Assembly (NCBI GenBank): GCA_035578905.1
Contig: JAQJVL010002672.1
Coordinates: 1 to 64,000 of the forward strand
Direction of reading: 5' to 3'
DNA from: Stictocephala bisonia
Lineage: Eukaryota; Arthropoda; Insecta; Hemiptera; Membracidae
Length of the DNA: 64,000 nt
Shown: piece after piece, positions 1 through 12,089 of the stretch
How positions within the stretch are numbered: the stretch's first letter is position 1
Layout of the letters: each line of letters starts with the position of its first letter
Notes under the pieces: model-generated
What the model was told of the DNA's origin: nothing
The model's input: the letters and a program-made list of their open reading frames with translations, nothing else
Databases searched by the model: none
Program-made: the position numbers and the translations under genes

Positions 1-124
1 GAAGCCCCCCCAGATTGGGAGACTATTACTCCGGACCATTTATTTTGGGAAGTATCCATCGTTGTCTTGGCTTTGGCACCAGTTTTTACGACCGGATGCC
101 CTTCCTGACGTCAACCCTCCTCCT

Positions 125-508
125 TTATCCGGGCTTGGGACCGGCAACAACAGACACTGGGCTACTCAATCCACCCATGCCTGTTGCAGGCGGAGTTTTC
201 TCTTTCTCACAAAAATCTTTCTCACAAATATTACATATAAACTCTTTCCTGTCTTCGCTCCCACATTTGGGAAGGTGGCACATGGCCGTATGAGGTCCTT
301 TGAAGCCTCTATTACAATTCCTACATTCAAAAACTATTTCAGTTTCAGAATGCATACTTTTGTGGTGTGCCATTAACATTCCTGGTTTCTGGGACCATGA
401 TCTGCAGATCCCACAACATCCCAGCTGAAAAGAAATCCGATGTCTAGCTATCTCAATAGCCAAATCCTGAAACCGCAATCCTTCTAAATTATTTTCTTCA
501 ATTTCCAA
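125..508 (-). pseudogene. Zinc-finger (C2H2-like) fragment, probably from a retroelement
   Basis: The minus strand is open for about 127 codons and contains three finger-like Cys/His clusters. The first is CGIC followed by a paired-His segment. The second runs from ECRNC to CHLPKC. The third starts FICNIC. Fingers of this layout occur at the N-terminus of R2-type non-LTR retrotransposon proteins and in other nucleic-acid-binding proteins, so the origin is inferred. It lies just downstream (on the minus strand) of a decayed LINE ORF1 and may belong to the same or a neighbouring element. No reverse transcriptase or endonuclease is visible in the remaining 124 bases, so it is a fragment. A cellular zinc-finger gene fragment is the alternative. 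Confidence 0.4.
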
Positions 509-559
509 ATTTTGTTCTTCTTACCCTCTCCTCCAGAGCCAAACATATGCTGAACAGTC

Positions 560-1480
560 TGTAGAGTTTACAATATGTTCCGTCGGTTTACCAAATCTTT
601 TACAGGCTCCAAATGTTTCAGCTTTATCTTTATCAGGACTTTCTTTTCTGACATGTTCTCCAGCAGAATGGCTGCAGCACACCTTATCTCTACAATATTT
701 CGAAATTTGTCCATATCCTTGGCATCTGAAGCAACGAACAATGTCAGCATAATTATTGACATTAAAAACCTGCTAGTCATCATACACTTAATCTTTCAAT
801 CTTAACCAGTTTCTCAGGTCAGGGTTGCACTCTATAACCTAGTGCCTTCTTCCTTTGATTTCCTTCAACACCTTGAAATCTTCTTTCATAGTCTCAATAT
901 CGACTCTATTTTTCGGATTCTGCTACCATAATCCTTCACATATGTCTTCAAAACCCAAATTCGGTACGTCGTAAATCATAATTTTTGCATTTGCCATCTT
1001 AGGTGTCGTTGCACTTAATCCTGATTCCTTGAGCTTCGCATTTCCGTTTATTTTTTCTGCCCCTTCCTTGTCTGACGTTTCAATGAGTACCCCTCCACTC
1101 CTTATTTTTCTGACGTTCCTGACTCTTATGAAATCGTCTTTTAGGTTAGAAAACCAACAATTTTTTTCATAGTTGCGTCAGAATCCATGACAGGAGTTCC
1201 TCCCTCAGACCTTTCAGGATATACCAATACCACATTTCTATTTATTTTGGCTCAGCTTTGACCTTGGTATATTAACTTTAGGGGTTTTAGCAATGTCTGC
1301 AAAGGGTTTTCTCCCTCTTTCTTGGCCTCCTTTGCACTCCTCCCTAGTAACCTTTCTCATGGTTTAAGCAAGGACATTTTTCCTTGATACTTATAATATC
1401 TCTCCCTAATTCCATCTTCAGTGCCTTATAGTTTAGCTATAATTTCATCAGCCAGAGTTAGGTTTAATCCTTTTCTTGCA
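560..1480 (-). pseudogene. Decayed LINE ORF1 (gag-like), Jockey/R1 type
   Basis: Read on the minus strand with frame changes, this gives a typical arthropod non-LTR ORF1. A basic and acidic N-terminal part lies at about 1440-1230. The central gag-like fold is near 1140-1000, with the phrase KIRSGGVLIETSDKEGAEKI followed by MIYDVPNLGFEDI. CCHC knuckles lie near 730-570. The first knuckle reads CFRCQGYGQISKYC, so the His of the usual CX2CX4HX4C is replaced. Two further Cys/His clusters follow (around CCSHSAGEH and CKRFGKPTEH). Several stops and frameshifts show it is dead. ORF1 proteins of this class bind the element RNA. ORF2 is not present in the window. Confidence 0.7.
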
Positions 1481-1489
1481 ATTTTATTC

Positions 1490-2440
1490 TCCACTGCATC
1501 ATTTCATCAATTTTTAAGGTCACATATCAATTACCTTAACTCACTTATACATTCCATCATTCCGACAGGATCATCTCCATTCTCTTATTCATTCTCTATC
1601 AATCGACTATGCCTTTCCTCTTTCTCATTTGTCTCCCAGTCATGGCTCACAGCCTGAAACCATTTGACATCTCACCTCCCATGGCAGTCCCTTCCTCCTC
1701 CATTTCTGTATCGGTGGGGTTATCCTGTCTCCACTGCCCCATCACTCTCATACCTGCCATGCTATAACCTCTTCCTCTACCTCTTGGTTTTTCACTGTTT
1801 CTCTTTTTCCAACTACGCTAGCATAGCTTGGACTTGTCTTGGATGTCGAGGCATCTCCTCTTCTTATCTCTTCTCTTAATTCTCTTAATACAGTTTTTTG
1901 AGGCCTTATCTTCACAAAAACAGGGTTTCCCCCCAGAATGATTCAACTCAGAGGACAAGTTGGAACCCTCAGATGTCCTAATCTAGAAAAAACCTTTTTT
2001 ACCAAATAAGTTGACCTTTGGTGCTTAAGACCTTGCTTGATCACAAAATAGGTCAAAAACCTAATCCGGAAGAGCTGGGACCTCAAATAAGCCCAAAAAA
2101 TTCAAAAATCTTGACCTAGATCAGGCAATATCCATTATACTTATTATTAATAAAAAATATTTCCAACTTTGAAGCTCCCTAACTCCCTTATTTCGGGGAC
2201 TAGCGAAAAAATTCCAAGTTCCGCTGTCTCAGGAAAATTCCATCTCTCAATTGCGCTAAACAATTTTTTCAGCAATTTTACAAAACCACTAAAATACACA
2301 GGCCACCCTTGATTTTTCCCAATCAAGAAAAATTTAAAAATCAAAGCAAAAATATGTTAAAAGATGTTCATGCCAAACCAACAGGATTTTTCAAACTTCA
2401 ATGTTGAATAAATCTCTTATTATCACAATGAAAATTAAAA
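1490..2440. other. AT-rich intergenic stretch, nothing recognised
   Basis: No open frame with recognisable protein-like content, no RNA gene and no terminal repeats were seen. It may include the 5' part of the decayed LINE on the minus strand. Confidence 0.5.
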
Positions 2441-2444
2441 AAAA

Positions 2445-2582
<138 letters not shown>

Positions 2583-2599
2583 TATCTTGTAGAACAGTC

Positions 2600-3790
2600 A
2601 CAGGACAAAAAAGTCTATTCATACATTTTCTTTAAAACTCTTCCTGAAAATGATTTTGGAGGTTTCCACAAAAGTTTTCAAAGTCATCAAAAAATCGAAA
2701 AACATATATTTTTTTAATTGGCTTTAATATTTTAAGGGCCTTAGTACTATATTTAGCAATACTAAAAACCAAACTTTTCTCAAACTTTAACTTGTTATCA
2801 ATGAGAAACAATTTCATTTGTAAGAGAATATATTTATTTAAGAAAAATCTTTAAGTTCCTCAAAAAATTCTCCAGACCACAATAATGCTTCTGAATTTAA
2901 AAAAATCTTATGAGTTTCAGATTGACCTCAACCCACCAAAAATATAACTTTACCAAAAATCGTGGCAAAAAGGTTTTAGAACAAAACCAAACAAGCATGT
3001 ATAAACTTTGAAATTCAATTATAAATTTGTTTGTAAACCTAAAAAACACAAAAATATCCCCTTGAAGGGCTTCTTCTAGACTAACAAAATCAACCAATAA
3101 AACATTTTTGGGGTGAACCAAAAAGATTTCGTTGCACATTTTCAAAAAAAATTTCCAAGTTCCAGGAAAAATAATTTCTTCTTTAAAAAATCAAGAAATG
3201 CTTCTCAGTGTGCTGAGTGCTCTAAATTAATTTATCAACAAGCAAAAATAATAAAAATCTTATTCAGGAAATTAAAATTAAAAAACTAAAAATTCTTCTT
3301 ATTTGATTTAAAAACTAAAAACAAAACCTCTTCAAAATAATTCTAGGATTATTACACCTGGGTGTGGTTCAAAGATAAAAATGTCTCACCTTGACAATAG
3401 ACCTTTCTTTGTTGAGAAACTAATTGTTAGCAAAGGATTAGTGAGACTTAAACCTCAAAAATTCTTCTTTATGTTCCTGAAGGGTCGTCCTTGGCCCTAT
3501 TGACCCCAAACTTAGTGGAAAATCATAGGCAACATGCGCCAACCCCTTCACCAAATTCCAGCATTTTCACTCAATAAATACGCACACAACCAAGGAGCTG
3601 TCACGCACATGTTTGATCCGCACTTCCACTTAAGAGAGTCATGTAAGTATGTGACATTGCCACTGAGGTGGGCAACACAATTGTGCAGTATTCACCCTTC
3701 TACCTGTACTACTTCGCACCCCAGGTGGGATCAGAACTTGCATCCAGAGTTTGAGATCGTCTTGTAAATTTTAGATAACAAAAATGTTCT
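2600..3790. other. AT-rich intergenic stretch, nothing recognised
   Basis: Low-complexity A/T-rich DNA with short chance frames on both strands. No domain, terminal repeat or splice pattern is visible. Confidence 0.5.
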
Positions 3791-3807
3791 TGTACTTTGG
3801 ACCCCAA

Positions 3808-3975
3808 GCGTACAAAACCCTCCCTACAAGTGTCAAATCCCTGAATTGTGAAACATTTAAGGCTCATTTAAATAAAATAGTTTAGTTAGGACTTAAAACT
3901 TGAGTTGTCTTGTAAAACAGTGTAAACTTAAGATCACTTAAAATAAAGGCATTATTTATTTATTAAAAAAAGGCC
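3808..3975 (+). pseudogene. LINE 3' end: last residues of a reverse transcriptase ORF and A-rich tail
   Basis: The plus strand encodes AYKTLPTSVKSLNCETFKAH and six more residues, ending at a TAG at 3883-3885. This is the characteristic C-terminus of arthropod Jockey/RTE-like ORF2 proteins (LP-x-S-V/I-K ... FK-x-x-L). About 85 bases of 3' UTR follow and end in an ATTTATTTATT and poly(A) tail near 3970. Everything upstream of the last ~25 codons is missing, as expected for a severely 5'-truncated insertion. Confidence 0.65.
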
Positions 3976-4009
3976 AAAGTTAAAGGATATCTTATTTTAC
4001 CAAGTGAAG

Positions 4010-4170
4010 TTAGGTCTAAGAAGCCCTCTCTAACACTTAACCTGAGGCCTTACAGCATAAAGCCATAAGAGTGACTTCTAAACCACCACCAGTGACCCTG
4101 ATGCCGGGCTGCATGCAAAGGTGGGGTTCCTTGCGATAACTTCAGAATCCTCCGGTCAGGCCACCGGCAA
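4010..4170 (-). repeat. Interspersed repeat family B, copy 1
   Basis: The reverse complement matches 42754-42905 over the block containing TTAAGTGTTAGAGAGGGCTT, and the block with GGTCACTGGTGGTGG matches 34985-35057. It has no coding content and is a short non-autonomous repeat of unknown class. Confidence 0.7.
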
Positions 4171-4179
4171 TAATGTAGA

Positions 4180-4760
4180 ATTTAGGATGAATTAATTAAT
4201 TTGATAGTTATTGAGTTGTTTAAGGAGACATAGCTTACCTTGAGGAAATCTGGTTTGAACTGCTCCTTTTCAAGTGTATTTACAACCTTGTACTCTGCGG
4301 AGAGGCCTAGAGTGTGGAGAATCAGATCAACTGAGCGAGCAGGTGGACTGAGAGAGAGGTAGTAGAAGACCAGAGGCATAATTAACTGAATAACAACACA
4401 GAATCATAGAAATTAGATTGTAATGTGAAGAAGATATAATACATGATAGATTAGCCTTCGGGGTCAAATGTTATCTACTTAAACATTTATTCTTTGATTC
4501 ACAACAATATTTTTTAACCTTATTGCACTTTTTCCTTATTTAAACTCATGTAAGATGCAAAACTGTTTTAAGTTTTTACTGAGCACAGTACATTTTACAA
4601 CATTTTTCCTTCATAATTTTTGAATTTTGTTGATAACATATATAAATGTGTGGTTTAAAAAATAAGATAATTTGAATTGATTTATAGAGCATTATATATC
4701 TTAAGAGTATGTTTTACTAAATTACCATGTTGTATATAGTAAACATTAACAATCTCATTA
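4180..4760. other. Intergenic, nothing recognised
   Basis: A 65-codon minus-strand frame (4182-4379) has no recognisable motif. The rest is AT-rich. Confidence 0.5.
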
Positions 4761-4763
4761 TTC

Positions 4764-4975
4764 ATCGTTTAGTCACCAATCGTCAAGGTATGGAAGAAAA
4801 GTGTGATGAATGTAGTCATTGTAATTAAGGTCGACTATTCCTCAGAAATAGCTATTTATTAATAGCCCAATAGCCAGGGCAACTAAGGGACCTACAGCTT
4901 TACTTGGAATCCGAACTATTCTGTGTTGGTCTGATTTTCAGCTAACTGACAAGCCTCGACACTCAGTTCTCTTCA
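4764..4975 (-). repeat. SINE-like repeat family A, copy 1
   Basis: The reverse complement of this block matches 7016-7290, 35820-36065 and 44185-44475. The shared core includes CCCTTAGTTGCCCTGGCTAT and GCTGAAAATCAGACCA. It sits in the minus orientation relative to the tRNA B-box-like motif seen best in the 44 kb copy. Confidence 0.8.
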
Positions 4976-4979
4976 TTTA

Positions 4980-5645
4980 TATACCAGTTATTTTTTAAAT
5001 GAGATTTAATACTTTTAAAAGTGGGTTACTAGTAGCTAGGCACAAATCTTTAACCTAAACATATTAAAATTTAAGTAGAAGTTGAAAATTGCATGCAAGG
5101 TTGTTAATATATTTATAATAATGAAAATACAGAGAAATAACTTACAAAAATATTATATTAATAAAAAATAACACTATTATTATTTTTGAGGTTGAAAAAT
5201 ATGATAGCCACAGAAAAATTAAAATTACTGCAGTATGGTAGTTTTCATTCAGGTAATTAGGTTTTCACTGCCCTAAATGTTCTGCTAAGCTACATAGAGA
5301 TGTAGCTCTTGTACATTGTTCCTTCCCAGGTCTTTGAAGTATCGCAGATGTGTCTATCGACATGATTTGAATGTTTGAGAGGACTGAATTATCCAGGTAG
5401 CCACTTGGTATGGAATCACAGTTTTAGTGTATGTGAAAGCCGAGAACAGAAAGTTGCTATTCTATTGCTGATGTTATGATCAGAGCTGTGGTTCAGCTGA
5501 TCCCATATAATCAGTGCTTAGTACAGACTGAATAATTGTCTAGGTGTGCAGCAGTGCTGCTTACAACCATGCTCAAAATATTAACTGCACTGATCATTTC
5601 TAAATAAATTGTGTAAAAGTCAATTTTCAGGTGATTCATATCAAA
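4980..5645. other. Intergenic, nothing recognised
   Basis: AT-rich sequence without open frames or terminal repeats. Confidence 0.5.
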
Positions 5646-5654
5646 ATACTATAA

Positions 5655-5992
5655 CCACAGATAACTAACTCTAACCAGATAGCTCGGTTTTCATGCTAAA
5701 GAGTGTTAAAAATTTTATCGTAGTGTGTCAACTGTCCGCTTTAAAGCGCATCAAGGGGCTGTCAACTGGGCGGCGTTGCCAGATTTAATTCAGTCAACTA
5801 ACCATATTAAAAACTAATATTATAATAATAAATATCAGCTGATAATAATAATTGAGATTTAATACTTGTTCAATGCGGCAATGTTGCATCCTAAATTCAC
5901 AGTCGTGTAGTGCTTGTTGCCTACATAATCCTTAAACAATGCACACTTTTTCCGTATACTGTGAGCTATCTGGGTAAAGTTAGTTATCTGTG
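5655..5992. mobile_element. Short MITE with about 35-bp TIRs
   Basis: The left end carries CACAGATAACTAACT, then CCAGATAGCTC. The reverse complement of the right end carries CACAGATAACTAACT, then CCCAGATAGCTC. CTATAA flanks both sides (5649-5654 and 5993-5998), consistent with a short target duplication. The 338-bp interior is non-coding. The autonomous parent is unknown. Confidence 0.75.
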
Positions 5993-6319
5993 CTATAATA
6001 TTGCATGTAAAGATTACCTGACAGTAAATTGTTTACTTTATTTAAGACACGTTATTTTGTATTAATTTTAAAAGAAGTCACTGAAAACAACTTTAATATA
6101 TTGGTAGGTTATTTTTACATCATGCGCCCTATACTTTAGACTAAACAAAAATTTATATTTTAATAAAAGCAATGAATCAAACATTTCAAATAGGCCTTTT
6201 AATGTATTTATATAAGTAATAATTCATTTTCTGCAACAGTAAACTTACATTGTAATTTAAAATTTTACAGTAAACAAAATAATAGCTAATTTATTTTTAT
6301 AAAGTAGGAAACTTATTCC

Positions 6320-7870
6320 GGTACTTCAGTGCCGCTAAATTCAACAGAAAATTCACTGCTATTAAGTGATATTACCATTGATCCCACAAGATTGTCGATA
6401 TAAGACTCATTAGTACCATAATCTTTTTCGATTTTTTTTCACATGTTTCCATTTCCTGACCCAATCTTCCTCATCCACCATAGAAAAAATATCTTCTGCC
6501 GGTGATTGTATCCTTGAAAAATTACATGAAGTGTTTCTAATTGCTATATAGTTTTTTACGTCAGTCCATGCAAGTTCAGATTTAGTTCCAGATGGTAATG
6601 CGGGAGACAGAGAATAGAGTGCCCGTGCCTGTTAACTATATCATCCAGCTGATACCAAATAAACTTAGGTTTATGTAGGAGAACTAATTTATACAAATAT
6701 TGCACGAATATGTCGTCAGAATAATGTAAAAGTTGAGATTATCAAGCTAATCCTTAATTTCTACTCTTTGAAAGGGGAATCTGTCACTTTACATGTTGCG
6801 ATAAACAATCACTGATCTCGATTTTAGGTTAGGCAGAAACTTTTAATTAATCCATTTAGTCATAGTATCAGCATTTATGTTGTCATGATAACCCCCTTAT
6901 GACATGATGCCTTCCATGGCCGACGCATTAGGAACAAATCAAGTTTTATTTCTGCCATGTATCAATCAATATTAGAGACGTTCTGCTTTAGATTTTGGAA
7001 CACACATTCTAGGCGGGGACACTACTAGAGAAGTCTGGGGTGTCCATGTTGGGTGGTAGTCATTGTGCGGATGTTGTGTGGGGGAGATAACTGAGTATTA
7101 GGCTTGTCAATTAGTTGAAAATCAGACCAGCACTACGTGGTTCGGATTCCACGTAAAGCTGTAGGTCCCTTAGTTGCCCTGGCTGTTGGGCTATTAATAA
7201 ATTGCCCTTTCTGAAGAACAGTTGAACTCAGTTAGTAACCAGACTACACTCATCCATACTCATATAATCATTCATATTCGCCTTAAAATACCAACAACGT
7301 TGTGTCGGCGTCTCATATGTAAGAATTTATAGAATCATCAGATCAAGATGCATGAGTTGTGAGAATATAAGATTCATCTATATTCACTATCTGATGACCT
7401 CTTACATTAACATCTTAAAGCTCTTAGTTATGAAATTCTTTTCTCTCTAATTTCTAAAGTTTCGATTAAAGTTTTATGGTTATTTTGGATCTTTCTCAGT
7501 CAAAAACCAATGTCTTTGAGAATATTTCCTAAGCTTGATTTGCATCCTTTGAAATTTATGACCTCTTTTAATTCCTAACATAGTAATGTTAATGTTGTGT
7601 AAGTTGACTTCTCTTAAAGTGAAACTCATTAACTAATTGTCTTATCACGCTTATGTCAAAATTGTCAACTCCTGTAATTGGCCTTTCGCTATTCCTTTTC
7701 AACTTGTCTGGGTGGAAAACAGCTTACACCTCTGTCATGATTAAGTTTTAAATTTTTCAGTTCACTGCTTATCCTTGAAATTACTCGATCGGAATCTCCG
7801 GTGGCCACTTTGGTCCAAACACGAGCTTTTCCTAATGGAATACTCATTGATTTATCATCAGCATCCTACT
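6320..7870 (-). pseudogene. Decayed DDE transposase (Tc1/mariner-like type common in insects), split by a SINE
   Basis: On the minus strand, the 7870-7380 part gives phrases such as GKARVWTKVATGDSDRVI, then NILKDIGF and NNHKTLIETLEIREKRIS. Near 7380-7320 it gives NIDESYILTTH, which matches the first catalytic segment (D-E-x-x-x) of a DDE family widespread in insects. After the SINE at 7016-7290, the 6620-6330 part gives ELAWTDVKNYIA and DEEDWVRKWKHV, like the C-terminus of the same family. Many stops and frameshifts are present. The second and third catalytic acidic residues could not be placed. The family assignment rests on recalled motif order, so the class is approximate. Confidence 0.55.
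7016..7290 (+). repeat. SINE-like repeat family A, copy 2
   Basis: Plus-orientation copy containing GACACTACTAGAGAAGTCTG, GAAAATCAGACCAGCACTAC, GTGGTTCGGATTCC (B-box-like) and TCCCTTAGTTGCCCTGGCTG. It interrupts the decayed transposase on either side, so it inserted later. Confidence 0.85.
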
Positions 7871-7899
7871 TCATGAATTAGTAAACATTATACTCACAA

Positions 7900-8640
7900 T
7901 TTATTGATTTACTATTGATAAATTTTCTATTTAATTTTTACTTATTAACATCACTTATTTTAAAACTTTAACATTGGTTTAACTGTTCAGTGAGACCAAT
8001 GTTTTCATAAAAGAGCCCTCTCTTCACTTCTCACCTATGTCCAGCTGTCACTGACTGAGCGACAAGACTAATTGTTCAGTCTTTAGAATATATAGCTTTT
8101 AAGCCGTAAATCTTCAAGCTCTTGGCTACACCACAAGTCTGTTTTATTGATTTTTTGCAGTTTTAGGAAGTCAAATGGTCATCTATTCCTTTCATCAGAT
8201 TTCTTTGAATTTCTATAGGTTTATTTTATAAATTGGCCTACCCACAATTGGTTAAAACTGTAGTTCGTAATATAGAGGTACCTGATTTTATCCCAATGAG
8301 TCTAAAGCAAATTAAGAAAGGAATGAACTCATGTACCTAGACAATTAATTATGACCCTTCTAAGGAAAACTGAATCTTTGTTTGGAATAAAGATATTTCA
8401 CAATATATATACATATAAACACTTGTATTTATAAAGATGGTCAGAGTTTTAATAATAAATATATTATATTTCTCTGTGATGAAGGACTACAATCAACCTT
8501 ATGGCCCTTGGTTTCCTGTGCTGAACAATATTGACATTTCAGTACTTATACTTAAATTAGACAGTTTAATCAACTAGCATCTTTCTTAAAGCCATAACAG
8601 ATGGCCAAAGTACCAGGTAAGACCTCTTTTTAATTATACA
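7900..8640. other. Intergenic, nothing recognised
   Basis: AT-rich with no open frame above background and no obvious repeat partner within the window. Confidence 0.5.
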
Positions 8641-8644
8641 TCTA

Positions 8645-9500
8645 CCTTGTGGTGGTCTCTTAATCCTGCAGGTTTTTGGTAGTTCATGTAAGCATTTTAA
8701 CATTTGTGTGGCAACATACGTGACACTAAAATTAAAACATTTCACTATTTATAACAGCATTATTTACATTAAAGTTTGTATAGTTGTAACTTTACTACAA
8801 ACTTGGGCGGTCTGGTGCGGCAAAACTTGGAGTGTCGTCACTTGTTCCTCCTCATGTCTGCCAATGGTGTTGAGATTGTTTGGGGGTGGTAAGTTTGGTG
8901 GCCTTGGCTGAAAGGGTGTGTGTTTTGTGGTAGGCCACGTTGTTTTAGAAGAGAGTGGATGTTAGCGTCTTTGGCAGATTTCTCAGTGTTGTTATATTTG
9001 TTGTGGCTGTTTTCTATATTAATATTTTGAAATTTTTTTTATTATAGCATTTTAATTTTTTGTTGAGGAGGCTATGTTTTCCATTGTCCTTTATTTTTTT
9101 ATGTATGGCATAGCTTTCATCAGCCTGGTTTTAGTTTTGTCACAAGTTCTTTTTAATATGTCAATTGATATTTTGTGTTTATTGTGGGTTTTTAGAGATT
9201 TTGCTACTATAGATTCTGTTTTTTTTTTTTTTTGCCAGCGTTGTGTTCATTAAATCTTGTTCTAAGTTTCTGGTTGTATATCCAATGTATTCCATATTGC
9301 AGGAACAAATTCCAAATCAAAACCCATTGGAAGGAAAAGGAGTAAACAAAATTATGTACAAAAATGAAAGGACACCCTGCAGTGCCATTGGTTTTAGTGA
9401 CATTTTTTAGTTTTAGTGTCACTGATGATACCATACTTGTAGTAAAATGCTTACATTATAACTACAAAATTAAAAAAAAAAAAACCTGCAGGATCAAGAC
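8645..9500 (-). mobile_element. Penelope-like GIY-YIG remnant flanked by inverted repeats
   Basis: On the minus strand, about 9320-9200 reads MEYIGYTTRNLRTRFNEHNA across a frame change. This fits the core of GIY-YIG endonucleases of Penelope-like elements (YIG replaced by YIGY, then an R and E-H). HKISIDILKRTCDKTKTRLM follows near 9180-9110. On both sides lie inverted segments: CCTGCAGGTTTTT, ATGTAAGCATTTTA and GTGACACTAAAA at 8670-8740, and their reverse complements at 9400-9490. No reverse transcriptase is present between them. The inverted ends may be Penelope terminal repeats or the TIRs of a host element carrying the remnant. Confidence 0.5.
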
Positions 9501-10165
9501 ATATCACCAACAAGGTAACCAATACTATTAAATTCAGGTCTTGCTTTGGCAAATAAATACAAAAATTAAAACCTCTTTTTTTATTCTGTCCCTCTTTTTT
9601 TAAGCTGGCCAACACAGTCTTGTTTAAGTTAAGTTCTATTTAGTTTGCATAGCGATGGCTAGGACTGATGACACTTATACATGGTGATAAGTAGTGTCAG
9701 CACCAGACCCTGATTATGAATTGAAATCGGAGAGATTGATAAATAGTTAACCAATGAAGGAAATCTTTCTCACCTCAAAAATTTTAATTAAATCTTTTAC
9801 AGTACAAGTGAAGGTCAAAATAGTTCTTTTGTGAATCCCTCTGGTCTGAAGAAAGTGAGCGAAGTTAGCTGAAATAGATCACCATAATATTTGTGCATTT
9901 TGTACTAATATTGTAAATATTTGTGAATTTTCTGTTTGTTTACTATATTTGTACAATTTGTACTTGTACTGTAGTATATTTGTGCATTTTGTACTTTTAT
10001 TGTGGCATATTTGTCCATTTTGAGCTTATATTGTAATATATTTGTAATATGTGACGTTCACTTGTACCAACGCATTATGCTAATTAAAAATCTATTTTTA
10101 AATCTTTTATAATATATCTGTTCTATTTTTGTAGACAGTAAAATAAACACAATTTTCTATCATAT
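9500..10165. other. Intergenic, nothing recognised
   Basis: AT-rich. A diffuse run of TTTGTGCATTTTGTAC-type imperfect repeats lies near 9890-10030. No gene seen. Confidence 0.5.
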
Positions 10166-10171
10166 ATTTAT

Positions 10172-10256
10172 TCTTAAGACACCAATTGTCAAGATATGGG
10201 TGAATATGGATTACGAATGAGGTCAATGAATGTAGGTAAGTGAATGTAGTCATTGA
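10172..10256 (-). repeat. SINE family A, tail only (copy 3)
   Basis: Matches only the tail of family A, with the CAATTGTCAAGATATGGG-type motif also found at 4770, 44190 and 58995. The B-box-containing head is missing, which fits 5' truncation during retrotransposition. Confidence 0.7.
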
Positions 10257-10264
10257 TACAAAGT

Positions 10265-11507
10265 TATCAGTTTGTACAATATTTTAGTGTTTTTCTTGAA
10301 AAAAATTATTTCTGATAGATAATAACAATTAACAATGAGGCCATTAGTGAATGATTATGAACTTGGGATTCTAGTAAATTAAAAAAAAAAAATACAGAAT
10401 TAACCACTTTTTAAACTTGTGATGCGTAATTTTACTTTATAATGTAGACAAAAAAATGTACATTAAAAATTTAGATTACAATTCAAGATGTTTATTGTCA
10501 TCAAACAATTACATGCATTGACATAGTCACAAAATAGCCAAAGACCTTGTCAGGGTAACAAAACATCAACAATAACATTAGGATTATAGAAATTTAAAAA
10601 TAAGTCAAAATAGTCTCACGAGGCAGGTTTCAACAAAATTAAAAAATATACATGAAAAACAATGAATAAATAATAACAAAACATAGATTTAACAATAAAA
10701 TAAAGAACAATAAATAAATAACATTACAACAACAGATGTCAACAGAAACAATTCAGGTTAAAACAAAAATTAAATGTATCAGACTAGATTAAAAGAAGAA
10801 AGCGATTCACAACTAGAGCAATAACATTTCACCAAGAATTTTTTACCGTTTTACATGATTTAAAATATCATGATTTTACAATATTTTAGTAACAAACCTG
10901 AATAATCAATCAAGAGTTGTTTCAAATGGTGACACAATGTTTTCTGATGATGCAATACAGTTGACTGTTCGTAAGTAAATAACACCTTATCACAGACCAT
11001 CGTCCGTAATTACATTGACATTGCTCAAGGCATTATTTAATTGTTTGATTAGACACCATAGTTACTATAAGTTCTATTTGTCATGGAGGCTTTCAAAATA
11101 ATTTTGTATAGAGTAGAAAGTTCATTTTTAATGTCAAATGCAAATTCTTGGTACCAACTTCTAATTATGGTAAACTTTTTTTTCATCTGGCAGATATTAA
11201 TTAAACATTGATTAATTTTGACTGGACTAGCTGTCATTGGGATTTTACTGTAAGCTATAAGGTTTTAATACTTAAACCAGTGGCGTAGCCACATTTAGGT
11301 TAGTTAGGGTCAGAACTCCTCTCCCCCCCTATAAGTAAGACTATATACCCTTACTACTCTTAACAAATAAAACTACAATGTCATTAATGAGGTTACTGGC
11401 ATTAATACTGTATCTCTATTTACTTACATTGGTAATTTAAAACAGCTGAGTTATTTTTATAAATAAAATAAATATGTTATTTACAATTTTGAATATATCA
11501 GCTGTTG
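10265..11507. other. Intergenic; possible LINE 3' UTR on minus strand
   Basis: The minus strand around 10480-10560 reads ACAATAAACATCTTGAATTG, which resembles the 3' UTR of insect LINEs, but no coding end is recognisable. A 62-codon minus-strand frame at 11049-11237 has no known motif. Confidence 0.3.
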
Positions 11508-12089
11508 CTCCAAATCAGGGGTCAGCAACTAATGTTGGGTGGGGTCCAGACTTATTTAAAAATAAGTTTGGGGAGATCCAGGAAAAACTAGGCAAAACTT
11601 CGTTATACGCCTTCATTGAGTGAATCAAATTAACGCACAAATCAATAGTATTGATTATTGAAAATATTCGTTTGGGTTTGGACTATCCAAATTATAGACT
11701 TAATAATTAATGTTCATAGAAGAGTAACAACTTAAATAACAACAAATAAAAATATCCAAAACATTGCAATATTTGATTGCAAAAATTAACTAAAAAACCT
11801 AACCTAACTTAAAAAAGAAGGCCTACCTAATGAGGGCCTGCTATAATTTGACAGTTTTTCTAAACAAGTAAAATAATTAATGTAACTGGTGAAATTTGTA
11901 TATAAATCATAGCATTATTTTTAAGACCACTATAACAGCTGATTAAGTCAATAAATTTGAATTAAAATTCAATATGTATAATATCGATTCGTGCGTTTCA
12001 TTTGATTTACTTGACGGAGGCGTTTCACAAAGTTCTGCCAAAATCACTCGTATGGCTTGCTAACTTATTTTAATTTTCACTCACAATGT

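Noticed and set aside
3534..3767. 77-codon plus-strand frame
   Set aside because: No family resemblance and no splice or element context.
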